DNA from: Bacteroidales bacterium
GTDB lineage: Bacteria; Bacteroidota; Bacteroidia; Bacteroidales; UBA4181
Assembly (NCBI GenBank): GCA_031265445.1
Contig: JAISCQ010000209.1
Span: forward strand, 1 to 38,748
DNA length: 38,748 bases
Reading direction: 5' to 3'
Below, piece after piece: positions 26,766-35,591 of the stretch (positions are counted from its first letter, which is position 1; every line of letters starts with the position of its first letter). The position numbers were made by a program, and so were the translations under genes. Under the pieces are notes generated by a model that was given only the letters and a program-made list of their open reading frames with translations, had not been told where the DNA came from and did not search any database.

Positions 26766-29552
26766 ATGGCTGACAAAAAGCTTTTCCTGTTAGACGCTTA
26801 CGCTTTGATATACCGTGCATATTACGCACTCATCCGCAACCCGATGTTCAGTTCGTCAGGGTTCAATACTTCCACCATTTTCGGGTTTACCAATACGCTG
26901 GAAGAAGTGCTCGCAAAGGAAAAACCAACCCATATAGCCGTTGCGTTCGACCCGCCGACACCTACTTTTCGCCACGAGATGTACCCGCAGTACAAGGCGC
27001 AACGCGAAGAAACGCCGGAGGAAATCATCAAATCCGTACCGCGCATCAAGGAAATCATTGAAGCTTACCGGATACCGATTATCCAATACGACGGCTACGA
27101 AGCCGACGACGTAGTGGGTACCATTGCCAAACATGCGGCAGGCATTGGTTATAAAGTATATATGATGACGCCCGACAAGGACTATGTGCAACTGGTTAGC
27201 GATAACATCCTCATGTACAAACCTGCACGTTCGGGCGTCGGCGCCGAAACGCTTGACACTGCCAAAGTGTGCGAAAAATACGGCGTGAAATATCCGGAAC
27301 AGTTTATCGAGGTGTTGGCGCTCATGGGCGATAAATCCGACAACGTGCCCGGAGTGAAAGGAATCGGCGAAGTGGGCGCGACCAGACTGATTGCCGAATT
27401 TGACACGGTAGAAAATCTGCTGGCCAATATTGATCGGGTGAAAGGCGCCAACAGGGACAAGATCATTGCCGATAGAGACAGTTTGGTGCTGTCGAAAAAA
27501 TTAGTGACTATCTGCACCGATGTGCCCATCCGTTTTTCGGAGGAGGACTATCAGCTGAAAACGCCGGATACGACAAAACTCAAGGAACTGTTCAAAGAAT
27601 TTAACTTCCGCACATTCCTTTCCCGCCTGGAGGGGCGTTCTTCTCCCGTCCCGTCGGCCGGCCCTCAGCAATTGAGCCTGTTCGACGCCGCCCCGTCGGG
27701 AAACATTGTTCCGGCTGCCGAACGCATGTACGAAAACATCTGTACCGTGGCTCACGAATATATCACAGCCGATACGCCCGAAAAACGCCGGCAGTTAATC
27801 GATGCATTACAGGGACTGGAGGAATTCTGTTTCGATACGGAAACAACAGGTCTCGAAACCTTCGGCAGCGAACTGGTAGGCATGTCGTTTGCCGTGAAAC
27901 CGCATCATGGCTGGTACGTGCCCGTCCCGGCATCGCAGGAGGAAACGCAGGCAGTGGTGAACGAATTCAAGGCGCTGTTCGAAAATCCCCACATCCGTAA
28001 AATCGGCCAAAACCTGAAATTCGACATGCTGGTACTGCAACAGTACGGCGTAGATACCGCCGGGACGCTGTTCGACACCATGCTGGCGCATTATCTGCTG
28101 CAACCCGAACAACGCCACAACCTCAATTACCTTTCGGAAAAATATCTGGATTATTCGCCGGTAGAGATCGAAACACTGATCGGGAAAAGCGGACGCAACC
28201 AATTGACCATGCGCCAGGCGCCACCCGACAAGATTGCCGAATACGCCGCCGAGGATGCCGACGTGGCCCTTCAGTTGCAGCAGCGGCTCGAAAAAGATCT
28301 GGAAACGACCGGCATGAGCGGGCTGGCGCAAACCGTCGAAATGCCGCTGGTCAAGGTGCTTGTTGGAATGGAGGCTACCGGCGTAAAGATTGACGTGCCC
28401 GCCATGGAAGCCTTTGGACGAACGCTGAATTCCGATTCGGATAAATTGGAAGAAGAGATATACGAGCTGGCCGGCATGCGGTTCAACATCGCATCGCCAA
28501 AACAGTTGGGCGACGTGCTCTTTTTAAAGTTGAAGATCAGCGAAGGCGAAAAATCCACCAGGAAAACCAAGACCAAGCAGTTCTCCACCAGCGAAGAAGT
28601 GCTGACCGGCTTGGAAGGAAAGCACCCTGTTGTGTCGAAAATACTGGAATACCGCGGATTGAAGAAATTGCAGAACACTTACGTGGAAGCGCTGCCCAAG
28701 CTGATCAATCCGCGTACGGGACGCATCCATACGTCGTTCAACCAGGCGGTGACGGCTACCGGACGACTCAGTTCCACCGATCCCAACCTGCAAAACATAC
28801 CCATCCGCGAAGATCGTGGGCGCGAACTGCGCAAAGCCTTTATCCCGAGCGACGACCGTCACCTGCTGCTCTCGTCCGACTATTCGCAGATTGAACTGCG
28901 GCTGATGGCGCACATGAGCGGCGACCCGAACATGCAGGAAGCTTTCCGCCACGACGCCGACATCCACGCCGCCACGGCCGCCAAGATATACGGCATACCT
29001 GTAGCCGGCGTAACTTCCGACATGCGCCGAAAAGCAAAAACAGCCAACTTCGGGATCATCTACGGCATATCGGTATTCGGCCTGTCGCAGCGGTTGGGGA
29101 TTCCGCGCAACGAAGCTCAGGAACTGATTTCGGGATACTTTGATGCTTATCCAGAGGTACGCCGCTACATGAACGACTCCATTGACAGGGCGCGCGCGCA
29201 GGGATACGTGGAGACGCTGATGGGTCGCCGCCGCTACCTGCCCGACATCCGTTCGGCCAACGCCGTAGTACGCGGCATGGCCGAACGCAACGCCATCAAT
29301 GCGCCGTTGCAGGGATCGGCTGCCGACATCATCAAGTTAGCGATGATTCGTATCGACGAGGCTTTCCGCACCCAAAACCTGCAATCGAAAATGATCCTGC
29401 AGGTACATGATGAACTGGTGTTCGATGTATTAAAGCCGGAGATGGAACAGGTAAAAGAGATTGTCCGCCGCGAAATGGAAGGAGCCTGTTCGCTCGCCAT
29501 CCCGCTGACGGTGGAAATGGGCGAAGGAAAAAACTGGCTGGAAGCGCATTAG
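26766..29552 (+). CDS. polA: DNA polymerase I
   Basis: The 928-residue protein has all three PolA domains. The 5' nuclease domain has LLDAYALIYRAYYAL, AFDPPTPTFRHEMYP, and GDKSDNVPGVKGIGEVGATR. The 3'-5' exonuclease keeps its metal-binding residues: FDTETTGLETF, then NLKFDMLVL, then the YAAEDADVAL motif. The polymerase domain has TATGRLSSTDPNLQNIP, SSDYSQIELRLMAHMSGD, the O-helix RRKAKTANFGIIYGIS, and QVHDELVFDV. Proofreading therefore looks functional, unlike in some gram-positive PolAs. It fills gaps and removes RNA primers in replication and repair. The ATG at 26766 follows a -7 box at a normal distance. A hairpin of the dispersed repeat family lies 18 bp after the stop. Confidence 0.97.
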   Translation: MADKKLFLLDAYALIYRAYYALIRNPMFSSSGFNTSTIFGFTNTLEEVLAKEKPTHIAVAFDPPTPTFRHEMYPQYKAQREETPEEIIKSVPRIKEIIEAYRIPIIQYDGYEADDVVGTIAKHAAGIGYKVYMMTPDKDYVQLVSDNILMYKPARSGVGAETLDTAKVCEKYGVKYPEQFIEVLALMGDKSDNVPGVKGIGEVGATRLIAEFDTVENLLANIDRVKGANRDKIIADRDSLVLSKKLVTICTDVPIRFSEEDYQLKTPDTTKLKELFKEFNFRTFLSRLEGRSSPVPSAGPQQLSLFDAAPSGNIVPAAERMYENICTVAHEYITADTPEKRRQLIDALQGLEEFCFDTETTGLETFGSELVGMSFAVKPHHGWYVPVPASQEETQAVVNEFKALFENPHIRKIGQNLKFDMLVLQQYGVDTAGTLFDTMLAHYLLQPEQRHNLNYLSEKYLDYSPVEIETLIGKSGRNQLTMRQAPPDKIAEYAAEDADVALQLQQRLEKDLETTGMSGLAQTVEMPLVKVLVGMEATGVKIDVPAMEAFGRTLNSDSDKLEEEIYELAGMRFNIASPKQLGDVLFLKLKISEGEKSTRKTKTKQFSTSEEVLTGLEGKHPVVSKILEYRGLKKLQNTYVEALPKLINPRTGRIHTSFNQAVTATGRLSSTDPNLQNIPIREDRGRELRKAFIPSDDRHLLLSSDYSQIELRLMAHMSGDPNMQEAFRHDADIHAATAAKIYGIPVAGVTSDMRRKAKTANFGIIYGISVFGLSQRLGIPRNEAQELISGYFDAYPEVRRYMNDSIDRARAQGYVETLMGRRRYLPDIRSANAVVRGMAERNAINAPLQGSAADIIKLAMIRIDEAFRTQNLQSKMILQVHDELVFDVLKPEMEQVKEIVRREMEGACSLAIPLTVEMGEGKNWLEAH

Positions 29553-29569
29553 AGATGGGTAAAGTAATC

Positions 29570-29613
29570 GTTCCAACCCTGTCAGGCTGTGAAGTTGCTG
29601 ACAGGGCTGGAAC
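29570..29613. repeat. Dispersed palindromic repeat, hairpin after polA
   Basis: Sixteen-base arms (29570-29585 and 29598-29613, one mismatch) contain ACCCTGTCAG and CTGACAGGGC around a 12-nt loop, GCTGTGAAGTTG. The hairpin at 190-221 has the same arms and a nearly identical loop, GCTGCGCAGCTG. No T-run follows, so it is not a classical terminator, though it could stabilise the polA mRNA end. Confidence 0.8.
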
Positions 29614-29702
29614 GGCAAACTCAAGTTTTCGCCGTTCGGATTTCGCGGTTTCACAGGGGTGCCCGTCATACATCCGACAAAGAAAGCTATTAACCCATCA
29701 TT

Positions 29703-29723
29703 TTTGTTTATTGATCAAACAAA
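29703..29723. promoter_or_regulatory. Inverted repeat upstream of the TPR-kinase gene
   Basis: TTTGTTT (29703-29709) and AAACAAA (29717-29723) are perfect 7-bp arms around ATTGATC, 30 bp before the earliest start of the next gene. It is a possible operator. Confidence 0.3.
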
Positions 29724-29753
29724 TTTCCAATCAAGTCGAAATATAATGTATTA

Positions 29754-31799
29754 TTGTTCAAAATTTATTTCACTCCAAAAACTTGTTCCGCTTTGAAGGA
29801 TTGGATAAAAGTATATTTCATAAAGGACAGAAAGGTCGTTTGGCGCTGCTGTCAAAAAGTATTCCGGTGCTGCTTTTTGACGGTGTCCTGCTTTTTGACA
29901 GTATCCTGCTTTGCCCGGAATCCTCAGGCAGACTCCGTCCGCGCAGGCATCCTCGCGGAAACGGAAGAGGCATATCGCCTGATGGACAAAGACAGCATGT
30001 TCCGCTATTGCGAACTTCTGCTCCATGAAGCGCGACAGACCGGCAACCCGATGCAAATGGCACAGGCCAATAAACTGATGGGCATTTACTGGCAAAGCAT
30101 ACAGCCGTCGGAATCGCTCGCGTATTTCAGGCAGGCGATGGAAGCTTACAAAAGCGCCGGCAATAAGGAAGAAGCAGTCCGTATCAATAACATGATTGCT
30201 GTTACGTATTCTTACATGGGCGAATACGACAAGCAGCTGCTTCATTTGAAAAAAGCGCTCCAGGATGTTTTGGAAATCAATAATATTGAACTTGAAATCG
30301 GCGTATTGCATCATATCTCGGAAGCATATTTTTATCTGGGTAATAACGGACTGGCTGAAGAATATTCTTCGATGGCGCTGCAGGAGTCGCGCAGCCATGA
30401 TCACCGGATGCAGGACGAAATCATCCATACGCAGGCAAAAATAGAGTTCCGGAAAGGCGATTATCAGCGTTCCATCGAGTTGAGCAGGGATGTACTCGCC
30501 CGTGCACGTGAAAACGGACGGAAGCAGATGGAAATAACATGCATGTATACGGTTGCGGAATGTCTGACTGCGATGAAGCGCTATGGCGAAGCCCGCTCCA
30601 TTCTTGAAAAATGCCGGGAAATGACGTATCCCGGCGACAACGCCTCCCATGAATACAAAACGCTGCAATTAACGGCAAGACTGGATTCGGCCACCGGAAA
30701 TTTTGCGAATGTCTTTCGCCGGCAGCGTCAACTGGAACAGCTGACCGCCCGGAAACATTCGCTGGAACAGGTGCAAAAAACTTCGGATCAGGCATTACAG
30801 ACGGAGTTGCAGCGCTTGAGCATGAACCTGTCCGATCTTCAATCGAAACGCCGGGGACAGGAAAAACAGGCCGCCAAAATGGATGCTATGTTTCTTGTAC
30901 TTGTTTTCATTGCATCCGGCGGATGTTTCTCCCTTGTCTGGTTCAGGCGTTCTTTCAAAAAACTTAAACTGGAAAAAGCGCGGTTAATGGATGAGCGGGC
31001 GGTTATTACCGAAAAGAAAAACGGGTTATGGAACAAACACCGGGCGTTTTTGCAGAAAAAGGAGTCGTTGATGGAACCGAACCGGGAGCTGATTGCATCC
31101 AATCGATCCAAAACCGAACTGTTCAAAGCCATCTCGCACGATTTGCAGACGCCGCTGATACGGCTGCAACAGAACCTGGGCGACCTGATGGTAACGAATG
31201 CCGACGAAACCCAGTTCAGGCAGGCAACTGCCGAATTAACCAAGATGGTGGGGGATATCTCGCTACTGCTCGAAAACCTGTTGCAGTGGTCGAAATTCCA
31301 GTCGCAGGGTATTCGTGCCAAACCCCAGTATACCGAAATGACGGCACTGGTAAACGATGTCATCAGCCAGCAAAAATTTAGCGCCGCCGAAAAGAAAATT
31401 TCCATACATCATGCGCTCAAGATGAGCATGTTTGTATATCTCGACGAGGAACTGACCAAAATCTCAGTAAAAGCCGTCCTGCAAAATATCGTGAAATTAT
31501 CCGATCCGGATGCAACCATTACCATCACAGGAGATAAGGACAGGCAGAACGGATGGCTGCAACTTAATTATGCGGGACAGATGCCATTGAAGCGCCTGTT
31601 TCTGCAACAGTCGCAGGCCGACAGCTACGGATCGGAATCGTCCGAACTCGGCAAGGCCATCAGCCTGGGATGGATGCTGTGCCGCACATTAATGACAGCC
31701 AATCGCGGCAAAATCCATATCGAAGATATTTCCGACGAATCATTCAGTATTGTTTTGTATTTTCCATTAGAAGAATCCGTATCAAAAGTAAAAGTTTAA
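29754..31799 (+). CDS. TPR sensor histidine-kinase-like protein with degenerate ATP domain
   Basis: Up to 681 residues. After an N-terminal secretion-type segment come TPR-like helical repeats (about 60-330), a coiled coil, a membrane helix (about 378-397), a second coiled coil, and a DHp domain with His462 in FKAISHDLQTPLIRL. The following ATPase domain is eroded. The N-box is only VLQNIVKLSDPDATI, the DxGxG of the G1 box reads NYAGQM, and the GLGL region reads SELGKAISLGWMLC. It may be a pseudokinase or a phosphatase-type partner. No response regulator is adjacent. Starts are poor: TTG at 29754 or TTG at 29793, with no ATG. An 18-bp in-frame duplication (29870-29905) doubles a six-residue FLTVSC unit in the signal segment. 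Confidence 0.72.
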   Translation: MFKIYFTPKTCSALKDWIKVYFIKDRKVVWRCCQKVFRCCFLTVSCFLTVSCFARNPQADSVRAGILAETEEAYRLMDKDSMFRYCELLLHEARQTGNPMQMAQANKLMGIYWQSIQPSESLAYFRQAMEAYKSAGNKEEAVRINNMIAVTYSYMGEYDKQLLHLKKALQDVLEINNIELEIGVLHHISEAYFYLGNNGLAEEYSSMALQESRSHDHRMQDEIIHTQAKIEFRKGDYQRSIELSRDVLARARENGRKQMEITCMYTVAECLTAMKRYGEARSILEKCREMTYPGDNASHEYKTLQLTARLDSATGNFANVFRRQRQLEQLTARKHSLEQVQKTSDQALQTELQRLSMNLSDLQSKRRGQEKQAAKMDAMFLVLVFIASGGCFSLVWFRRSFKKLKLEKARLMDERAVITEKKNGLWNKHRAFLQKKESLMEPNRELIASNRSKTELFKAISHDLQTPLIRLQQNLGDLMVTNADETQFRQATAELTKMVGDISLLLENLLQWSKFQSQGIRAKPQYTEMTALVNDVISQQKFSAAEKKISIHHALKMSMFVYLDEELTKISVKAVLQNIVKLSDPDATITITGDKDRQNGWLQLNYAGQMPLKRLFLQQSQADSYGSESSELGKAISLGWMLCRTLMTANRGKIHIEDISDESFSIVLYFPLEESVSKVKV

Positions 31800-31818
31800 A
31801 AACATACGAAATTCTTCT

Positions 31819-31826
31819 TACTTTTG
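31819..31826 (+). promoter_or_regulatory. -7 box of the ilvE promoter
   Basis: TACTTTTG matches the TAnnTTTG consensus, 22 bp before the ilvE ATG. Confidence 0.5.
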
Positions 31827-31848
31827 CATGAATTAATCACCAAGACAA

Positions 31849-32871
31849 ATGGAAAATATCGACTGGAAAAATTTGCCGTTCGGTTACATGAAAACCGACT
31901 ATAATATCCGCTGTTATTACAGAAACGGGAAATGGGGCGAACTCGAAGTTTCGTCGTCCGAATACATCATGCTGCACATGGCGGCAACCACCCTGCATTA
32001 CGGCCAGGAAGTCTTTGAAGGAATGAAGGCCTACCGGGGAAAAGACGGCAGGATACGCCTGTTTCGCTGCCGCGATAACGCGCAGCGTTTCATCGATTCG
32101 GCCTCCTACATCCAAATGGCCGCCCCGCCGGTCGATCTGTTCGTTGAAGCGGTAAAAAAGGCGGTAAGGCTCAATGAACATTTTGTTCCGCCGTACGAAT
32201 CGGGCGCCACTTTATACGTTCGTCCGCTGTTGATCGGTTCGGGCGCTGAAGTGGGGGTCAGGCCGTCCAGGGAATACCTCTTCACCGTATTTGTTACCCC
32301 GGTAGGCCCGTATTTCAAAACGGGATTCAAGCCTGTGGACGTGATGATTACCCGCGAGAGCGACCGCGCAGCGCCACTCGGCACAGGCCATATCAAATGC
32401 GGGGGTAATTACGCCGCCAGCCTTACCGCCACCATCGAAGCGCAGCGGCTGGGCTATGCCACCAGCCTTTACCTCGACGCCAGGGAAAAGAAATATATCG
32501 ACGAATGTGGCCCGGCCAATTTCTTCGGGATCAGGAACAACACGTACATCACCCCTGCATCGCACAGCATATTGCCCTCCATCACCAACCGCAGCCTGAT
32601 CGCCCTGGCCAAAGACATGGGCTTGAAAGTAGAACAGCGTCCCGTTGAACTCTCGGAACTGGAAACGTTCGAAGAAACCGGCGAATGCGGTACGGCGGCA
32701 GTCATCACCCCTGTCGGGAAAATATTCGACCCCCAAACCAACAGAATATATGACTACGGCAGCGAGGCCGGCCCGGTAAGCGTCAGGCTCTACAACCAGC
32801 TGCGCGCCATACAGTACGGCGACGCGCCCGACCCCCACCATTGGGTAGAGTTTATTGATGATTGTGAATAA
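31849..32871 (+). CDS. ilvE: Branched-chain amino acid aminotransferase
   Basis: The 340-residue fold-type IV PLP enzyme has LHYGQEVFEGMKAYRGKDG and LFRCRDNAQRF. The PLP-binding Lys183 is in GTGHIKCGGNYAASL. The stretches YIDECGPANFFGI and LPSITNRSLIALAKDMGL follow, then GTAAVITPVG. It transfers the amino group between glutamate and the keto acids of leucine, isoleucine and valine. The length matches the bacterial family (about 340 residues). Its last codons overlap a GTG that probably started the fic gene, in another frame. It has its own promoter box. Confidence 0.95.
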   Translation: MENIDWKNLPFGYMKTDYNIRCYYRNGKWGELEVSSSEYIMLHMAATTLHYGQEVFEGMKAYRGKDGRIRLFRCRDNAQRFIDSASYIQMAAPPVDLFVEAVKKAVRLNEHFVPPYESGATLYVRPLLIGSGAEVGVRPSREYLFTVFVTPVGPYFKTGFKPVDVMITRESDRAAPLGTGHIKCGGNYAASLTATIEAQRLGYATSLYLDAREKKYIDECGPANFFGIRNNTYITPASHSILPSITNRSLIALAKDMGLKVEQRPVELSELETFEETGECGTAAVITPVGKIFDPQTNRIYDYGSEAGPVSVRLYNQLRAIQYGDAPDPHHWVEFIDDCE

Positions 32872-33590
32872 TAAATTATTGACATGCCTCAAGGAAGAAA
32901 AAGAGGCAAAGCGAAAGGGCGGTCTGTACCATAAAACGCAGGTAAGCCTACAACTCAAACAGAATAGAGGGCAGCCGCCTGACCGAAGAACAAACCCGCT
33001 GCATCTTTGAAACCCGCACGGTCGGTTTCAGAGACGAAGAGGCTGTGCCGGTAGATGATATTATCGAAACATCCAATCACTTTGTTGCCTTCGACTGCCT
33101 GCTCGACACTATTGATACGCCGTTTTCAAATGCGCTCGTTAAAACGTTCCACCGTATTTTGAAAACAGGCACTTCCGATGCCGTGAAAGAATGGTTTAAC
33201 GTGGGCGAATGGAAAAAGCTGCCCAACGAAGTCGGCGGAACGGAAACCGCCCTGCCCCGGAATGTAGAAGCCGAAATGGACAGACTCAACCGGTGGTATC
33301 ATTCCCTGTCCGAAACAGCGTTTGAAGACGTGGTGGAATACCATTACCGTTTCGAGAAAATTCACCCGTTTCAGGACGGTAACGGCAGAGTCGGACGGTT
33401 GATACTGTTTCGCGAATGTTTGAAAAACGGCATCATCCCGTTTATCATAGACGACAGCCACAAGCAGTTTTACTGGCGCGGCCTGCGCGAATTTGCAAAC
33501 ACAAGAGGCTATTTGATGGATACCTGTCTGTCGGCACAGGATACCTACGGGACATGGGTCGAATATTTCTACGGGAAAATAAATGGATGA
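32864..33590 (+). pseudogene. Frameshifted Fic-domain protein (AMPylase)
   Basis: Two frames together make one Fic protein. Frame A, from a GTG at 32864 that overlaps the ilvE stop, reads the family-like N terminus ending in KRKGGLYHKTQVS. Frame B, open from 32946 to 33590, continues YNSNRIEGSRLTEEQT, DDIIETSNHFVAFD, the catalytic motif HPFQDGNGRVGR, and a normal C terminus. The break is near 32947, where about five bases appear to be missing compared with the usual ...TYNSN sequence. SNRIEG matches the S/T-xxx-E-G/N inhibitory motif of class II Fic proteins, so the break falls directly before it. Frame B alone could start at GTG 33045, giving 181 residues without the inhibitory helix. A sequencing error is possible. 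Confidence 0.75.
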
Positions 33591-33649
33591 ATTGTCAGAT
33601 TTCAAACTTTATTTAATCGGATTCAAACCTTAGTTTCCTGTTGATGGCC

Positions 33650-33657
33650 TATATTTG
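33650..33657 (+). promoter_or_regulatory. -7 box upstream of the ThuA-domain gene
   Basis: TATATTTG fits TAnnTTTG and lies 27 bp before the ATG at 33685. No convincing -33 element is seen. Confidence 0.45.
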
Positions 33658-33684
33658 CAACATCATCTGTAAATAATTTCGAAT

Positions 33685-34464
33685 ATGAAAAAATGTATTT
33701 GTACGCTGGCTTTGTGTGTATTAGTAGTTTCAGGCGGATCCATCCGGGCGGCAGCGCCTTATTCCAAGCCCGGGCCCAAGTTTAAGGTTTTGGTGCTGAC
33801 CGAACGCGGCGGCGGTCATGAGGGCTTTGTTGCTGCGGCCCTGCAGTGGCTTGGCGGCTTTGCCGGGGCCAACCGTTTCGAATTTACCGAGATCAACCAT
33901 ACCCAAAAAATCAATGCTGCGTTTCTGTCGGAATATAAGGTATTCCTTCAATTGGATTTTCCGCCTTACATGTGGAGCGACGAGTCGAAAGCCGCATTCG
34001 TGGAATACATCGAAAAGGGCAAAGGCGGCTGGGTAGGCTTCCACCATGCCACCCTGCTGGGCGATTTTGACGGTTACCCGATGTGGCAGTGGTTTTCCGA
34101 TTTCATGGGCGGCATCAGGTTCGGGAATTATATCGCCCAAACGGCTTCGGGAACCGTAAATGTGGAAGATGCGGGGCATCCGGTCATGAAAAACGTCCGG
34201 GCTTCGTTTACGCTGCATGACGACGAATGGTATACCTTCGACAGAAACCCGCGACCGAACGTCCGCGTGCTGGCAACGGTAGACGAAGCGAGCTACAGTC
34301 CGCCGTCGGACATCAAAATGGGCGATCACCCGGTGGTTTGGGTCAACCCGAAGATGAAAGCCCGCAATGTATACTTCCTCGTGGGGCATCATCCCTCGTT
34401 GCTCCGGTCGACGGACTTTACAACGATGTTCGGAAATGCGATACTGTGGGCGGCCCGAAAATAA
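33685..34464 (+). CDS. Secreted ThuA-domain protein
   Basis: The 259-residue protein has a signal peptide (MKKCICTLALCVLVVSGGSI) followed by one ThuA domain. The visible segments are KFKVLVLTERGGGHEGFVAA, LSEYKVFLQLDFPPYMW, the block GKGGWVGFHHATL, and FTLHDDEWYTFDRNPRPNVR, with VVWVNPKMKARNVYFLVGHH near the end. ThuA-like proteins have a glutamine-amidotransferase-like fold and are often next to sugar-related genes, but their reaction is not settled. The His pair of GFHHATL and the HDDEWY block are the most conserved features. It probably works on a carbohydrate in the periplasm; this is inference. Confidence 0.8.
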   Translation: MKKCICTLALCVLVVSGGSIRAAAPYSKPGPKFKVLVLTERGGGHEGFVAAALQWLGGFAGANRFEFTEINHTQKINAAFLSEYKVFLQLDFPPYMWSDESKAAFVEYIEKGKGGWVGFHHATLLGDFDGYPMWQWFSDFMGGIRFGNYIAQTASGTVNVEDAGHPVMKNVRASFTLHDDEWYTFDRNPRPNVRVLATVDEASYSPPSDIKMGDHPVVWVNPKMKARNVYFLVGHHPSLLRSTDFTTMFGNAILWAARK

Positions 34465-34679
34465 AAGTCATCGCGCCTCAAAAAAATACATCAACATGAA
34501 TAACCTTTTTATCCCCATTTCGTATAACAGATCGTTTGGTGGGCGGAAGGATATAAAAATGATCAGAAATATCCTGCAATTCCCCTGTCCGGCCAGTATT
34601 TTATTTTTAATTTCATCATCAGTCTTTTATCGATCCGCCCGTTTGGGGATTGGCGGGCATCAAAAGTTAAAATCATCCA

Positions 34680-35423
34680 ATGAAAAAGAAGTATTTTTTG
34701 AATGCAGCATGTTTGTGTTTATGTGCAGGGTTTGCCTTCACAGCTTGTAACAAGGACGACGACGGTCCTGAAGCAAGTCCCATTGAGTCCATTACAGCCA
34801 CGGTGGAAAATGGAAGTTCGTATGATCTGGATCAGGTGAAAGCATCTATTGACTATGCGGGTGGATCATACGAAGTCGTAAGCGGCAGTTATACGAACGG
34901 CGGGTTTACATTAACCTTACCCAAGACCGTTGACGCCAGGTATCTCAAGCCACTGTTTGATGAAGAAGATCTTGAACTCTTTGGAAGCGGAATAAAGGTA
35001 AGCGATACAAATGCCAAAACCGCTTTCTTATATATAGCGGGTTACAAATCGAATGTCCCGAAAGGGAGTTTTTGGTATATAAAAGAGCTGAGCGCTTCAT
35101 CAGAGATAGAAGCAGAGATTGTTTATGTGGACAGGGATGTTACTGTTACCGGTTCGGGTACATTTTTCGGAGATAAGGAAGTAATGAATATTTCCCTGAA
35201 AAAAGGCTGGAATATGTGGTATGATACGGAAACGACTACAGGAACGACTACAGAAAGGACTTCAGCGACATCCGATCCCGGCGGATTAAAATGGATATTT
35301 TATAAATATGGCGGTAATGACGATCCTGTTGAGGACGATCATGCTGAGGATCCCATCCCCGAACAGGGAAGCGCTGCCAAATTTTTCGGTAGCAAAAAGT
35401 TTCCGTTCAAAAGTTTGAAGTAA
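34680..35423 (+). CDS. Lipoprotein of unknown function
   Basis: The 247-residue protein starts with a basic region, a hydrophobic core and the lipobox FTACN, so it is a predicted lipoprotein. The rest is rich in beta-prone sequence (SYEVVSGSYTNGGFTLTLPK, then the stretch SFWYIKELSASSEIEAEIVY) with a Thr-rich stretch (TETTTGTTTERTS) and an acidic tail near DPVEDDHAEDP. I do not recognise the family. Similar Asp-rich small lipoproteins are common in Bacteroidales outer membranes. The 215 bp upstream hold nothing recognisable except a weak CCGCC/GGCGG inverted repeat near 34630-34655. A strong terminator follows. Confidence 0.65.
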   Translation: MKKKYFLNAACLCLCAGFAFTACNKDDDGPEASPIESITATVENGSSYDLDQVKASIDYAGGSYEVVSGSYTNGGFTLTLPKTVDARYLKPLFDEEDLELFGSGIKVSDTNAKTAFLYIAGYKSNVPKGSFWYIKELSASSEIEAEIVYVDRDVTVTGSGTFFGDKEVMNISLKKGWNMWYDTETTTGTTTERTSATSDPGGLKWIFYKYGGNDDPVEDDHAEDPIPEQGSAAKFFGSKKFPFKSLK

Positions 35424-35447
35424 ACCCATTCGTTTGAATTTATCTAC

Positions 35448-35482
35448 AAAAGGCTTGCCGAATGTATCGGCAGGCCTTTTTT
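35448..35482 (+). terminator. Rho-independent terminator after the lipoprotein gene
   Basis: A GC-rich stem pairs AAAAGGCTTGCCGA (35448-35461) with TCGGCAGGCCTTTT (35467-35480), with one G-U pair and a 5-nt loop, and continues into a T-run. It lies about 25 bp after the stop codon and is the clearest terminator in the window. Confidence 0.88.
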
Positions 35483-35485
35483 GTT

Positions 35486-35570
35486 ATCCCGAAGAGACCT
35501 GTGGGGTGCACCCGAGACTCATGCGGTGCACCCCGAGACTCATGCGGTATACCCCGAGACCTTGTGGGTC
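35486..35570. repeat. Short 21-bp tandem repeat (about four units)
   Basis: Units of about GTGCACCCCGAGACTCATGCG occur at 35506-35525, 35526-35546 and 35547-35567, with a degraded unit before them. The array lies directly after the terminator and before the convergent DUF3127 stop. Period and parts of the unit (GTGCAC, TCATG) resemble the array at 12390-12610. Confidence 0.75.
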
Positions 35571-35591
35571 GAAACCGCAAAACGTTCATTT

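Noticed and set aside
29570-29613. Rho-independent terminator of polA
   Set aside because: The stem is strong but no T-run follows, and the same hairpin occurs in the repeat block at the window start.
34625-34660. CCGCC/GGCGG hairpin as a terminator of the ThuA-domain gene
   Set aside because: The stem is only about five base pairs with a long loop and no T-run follows.
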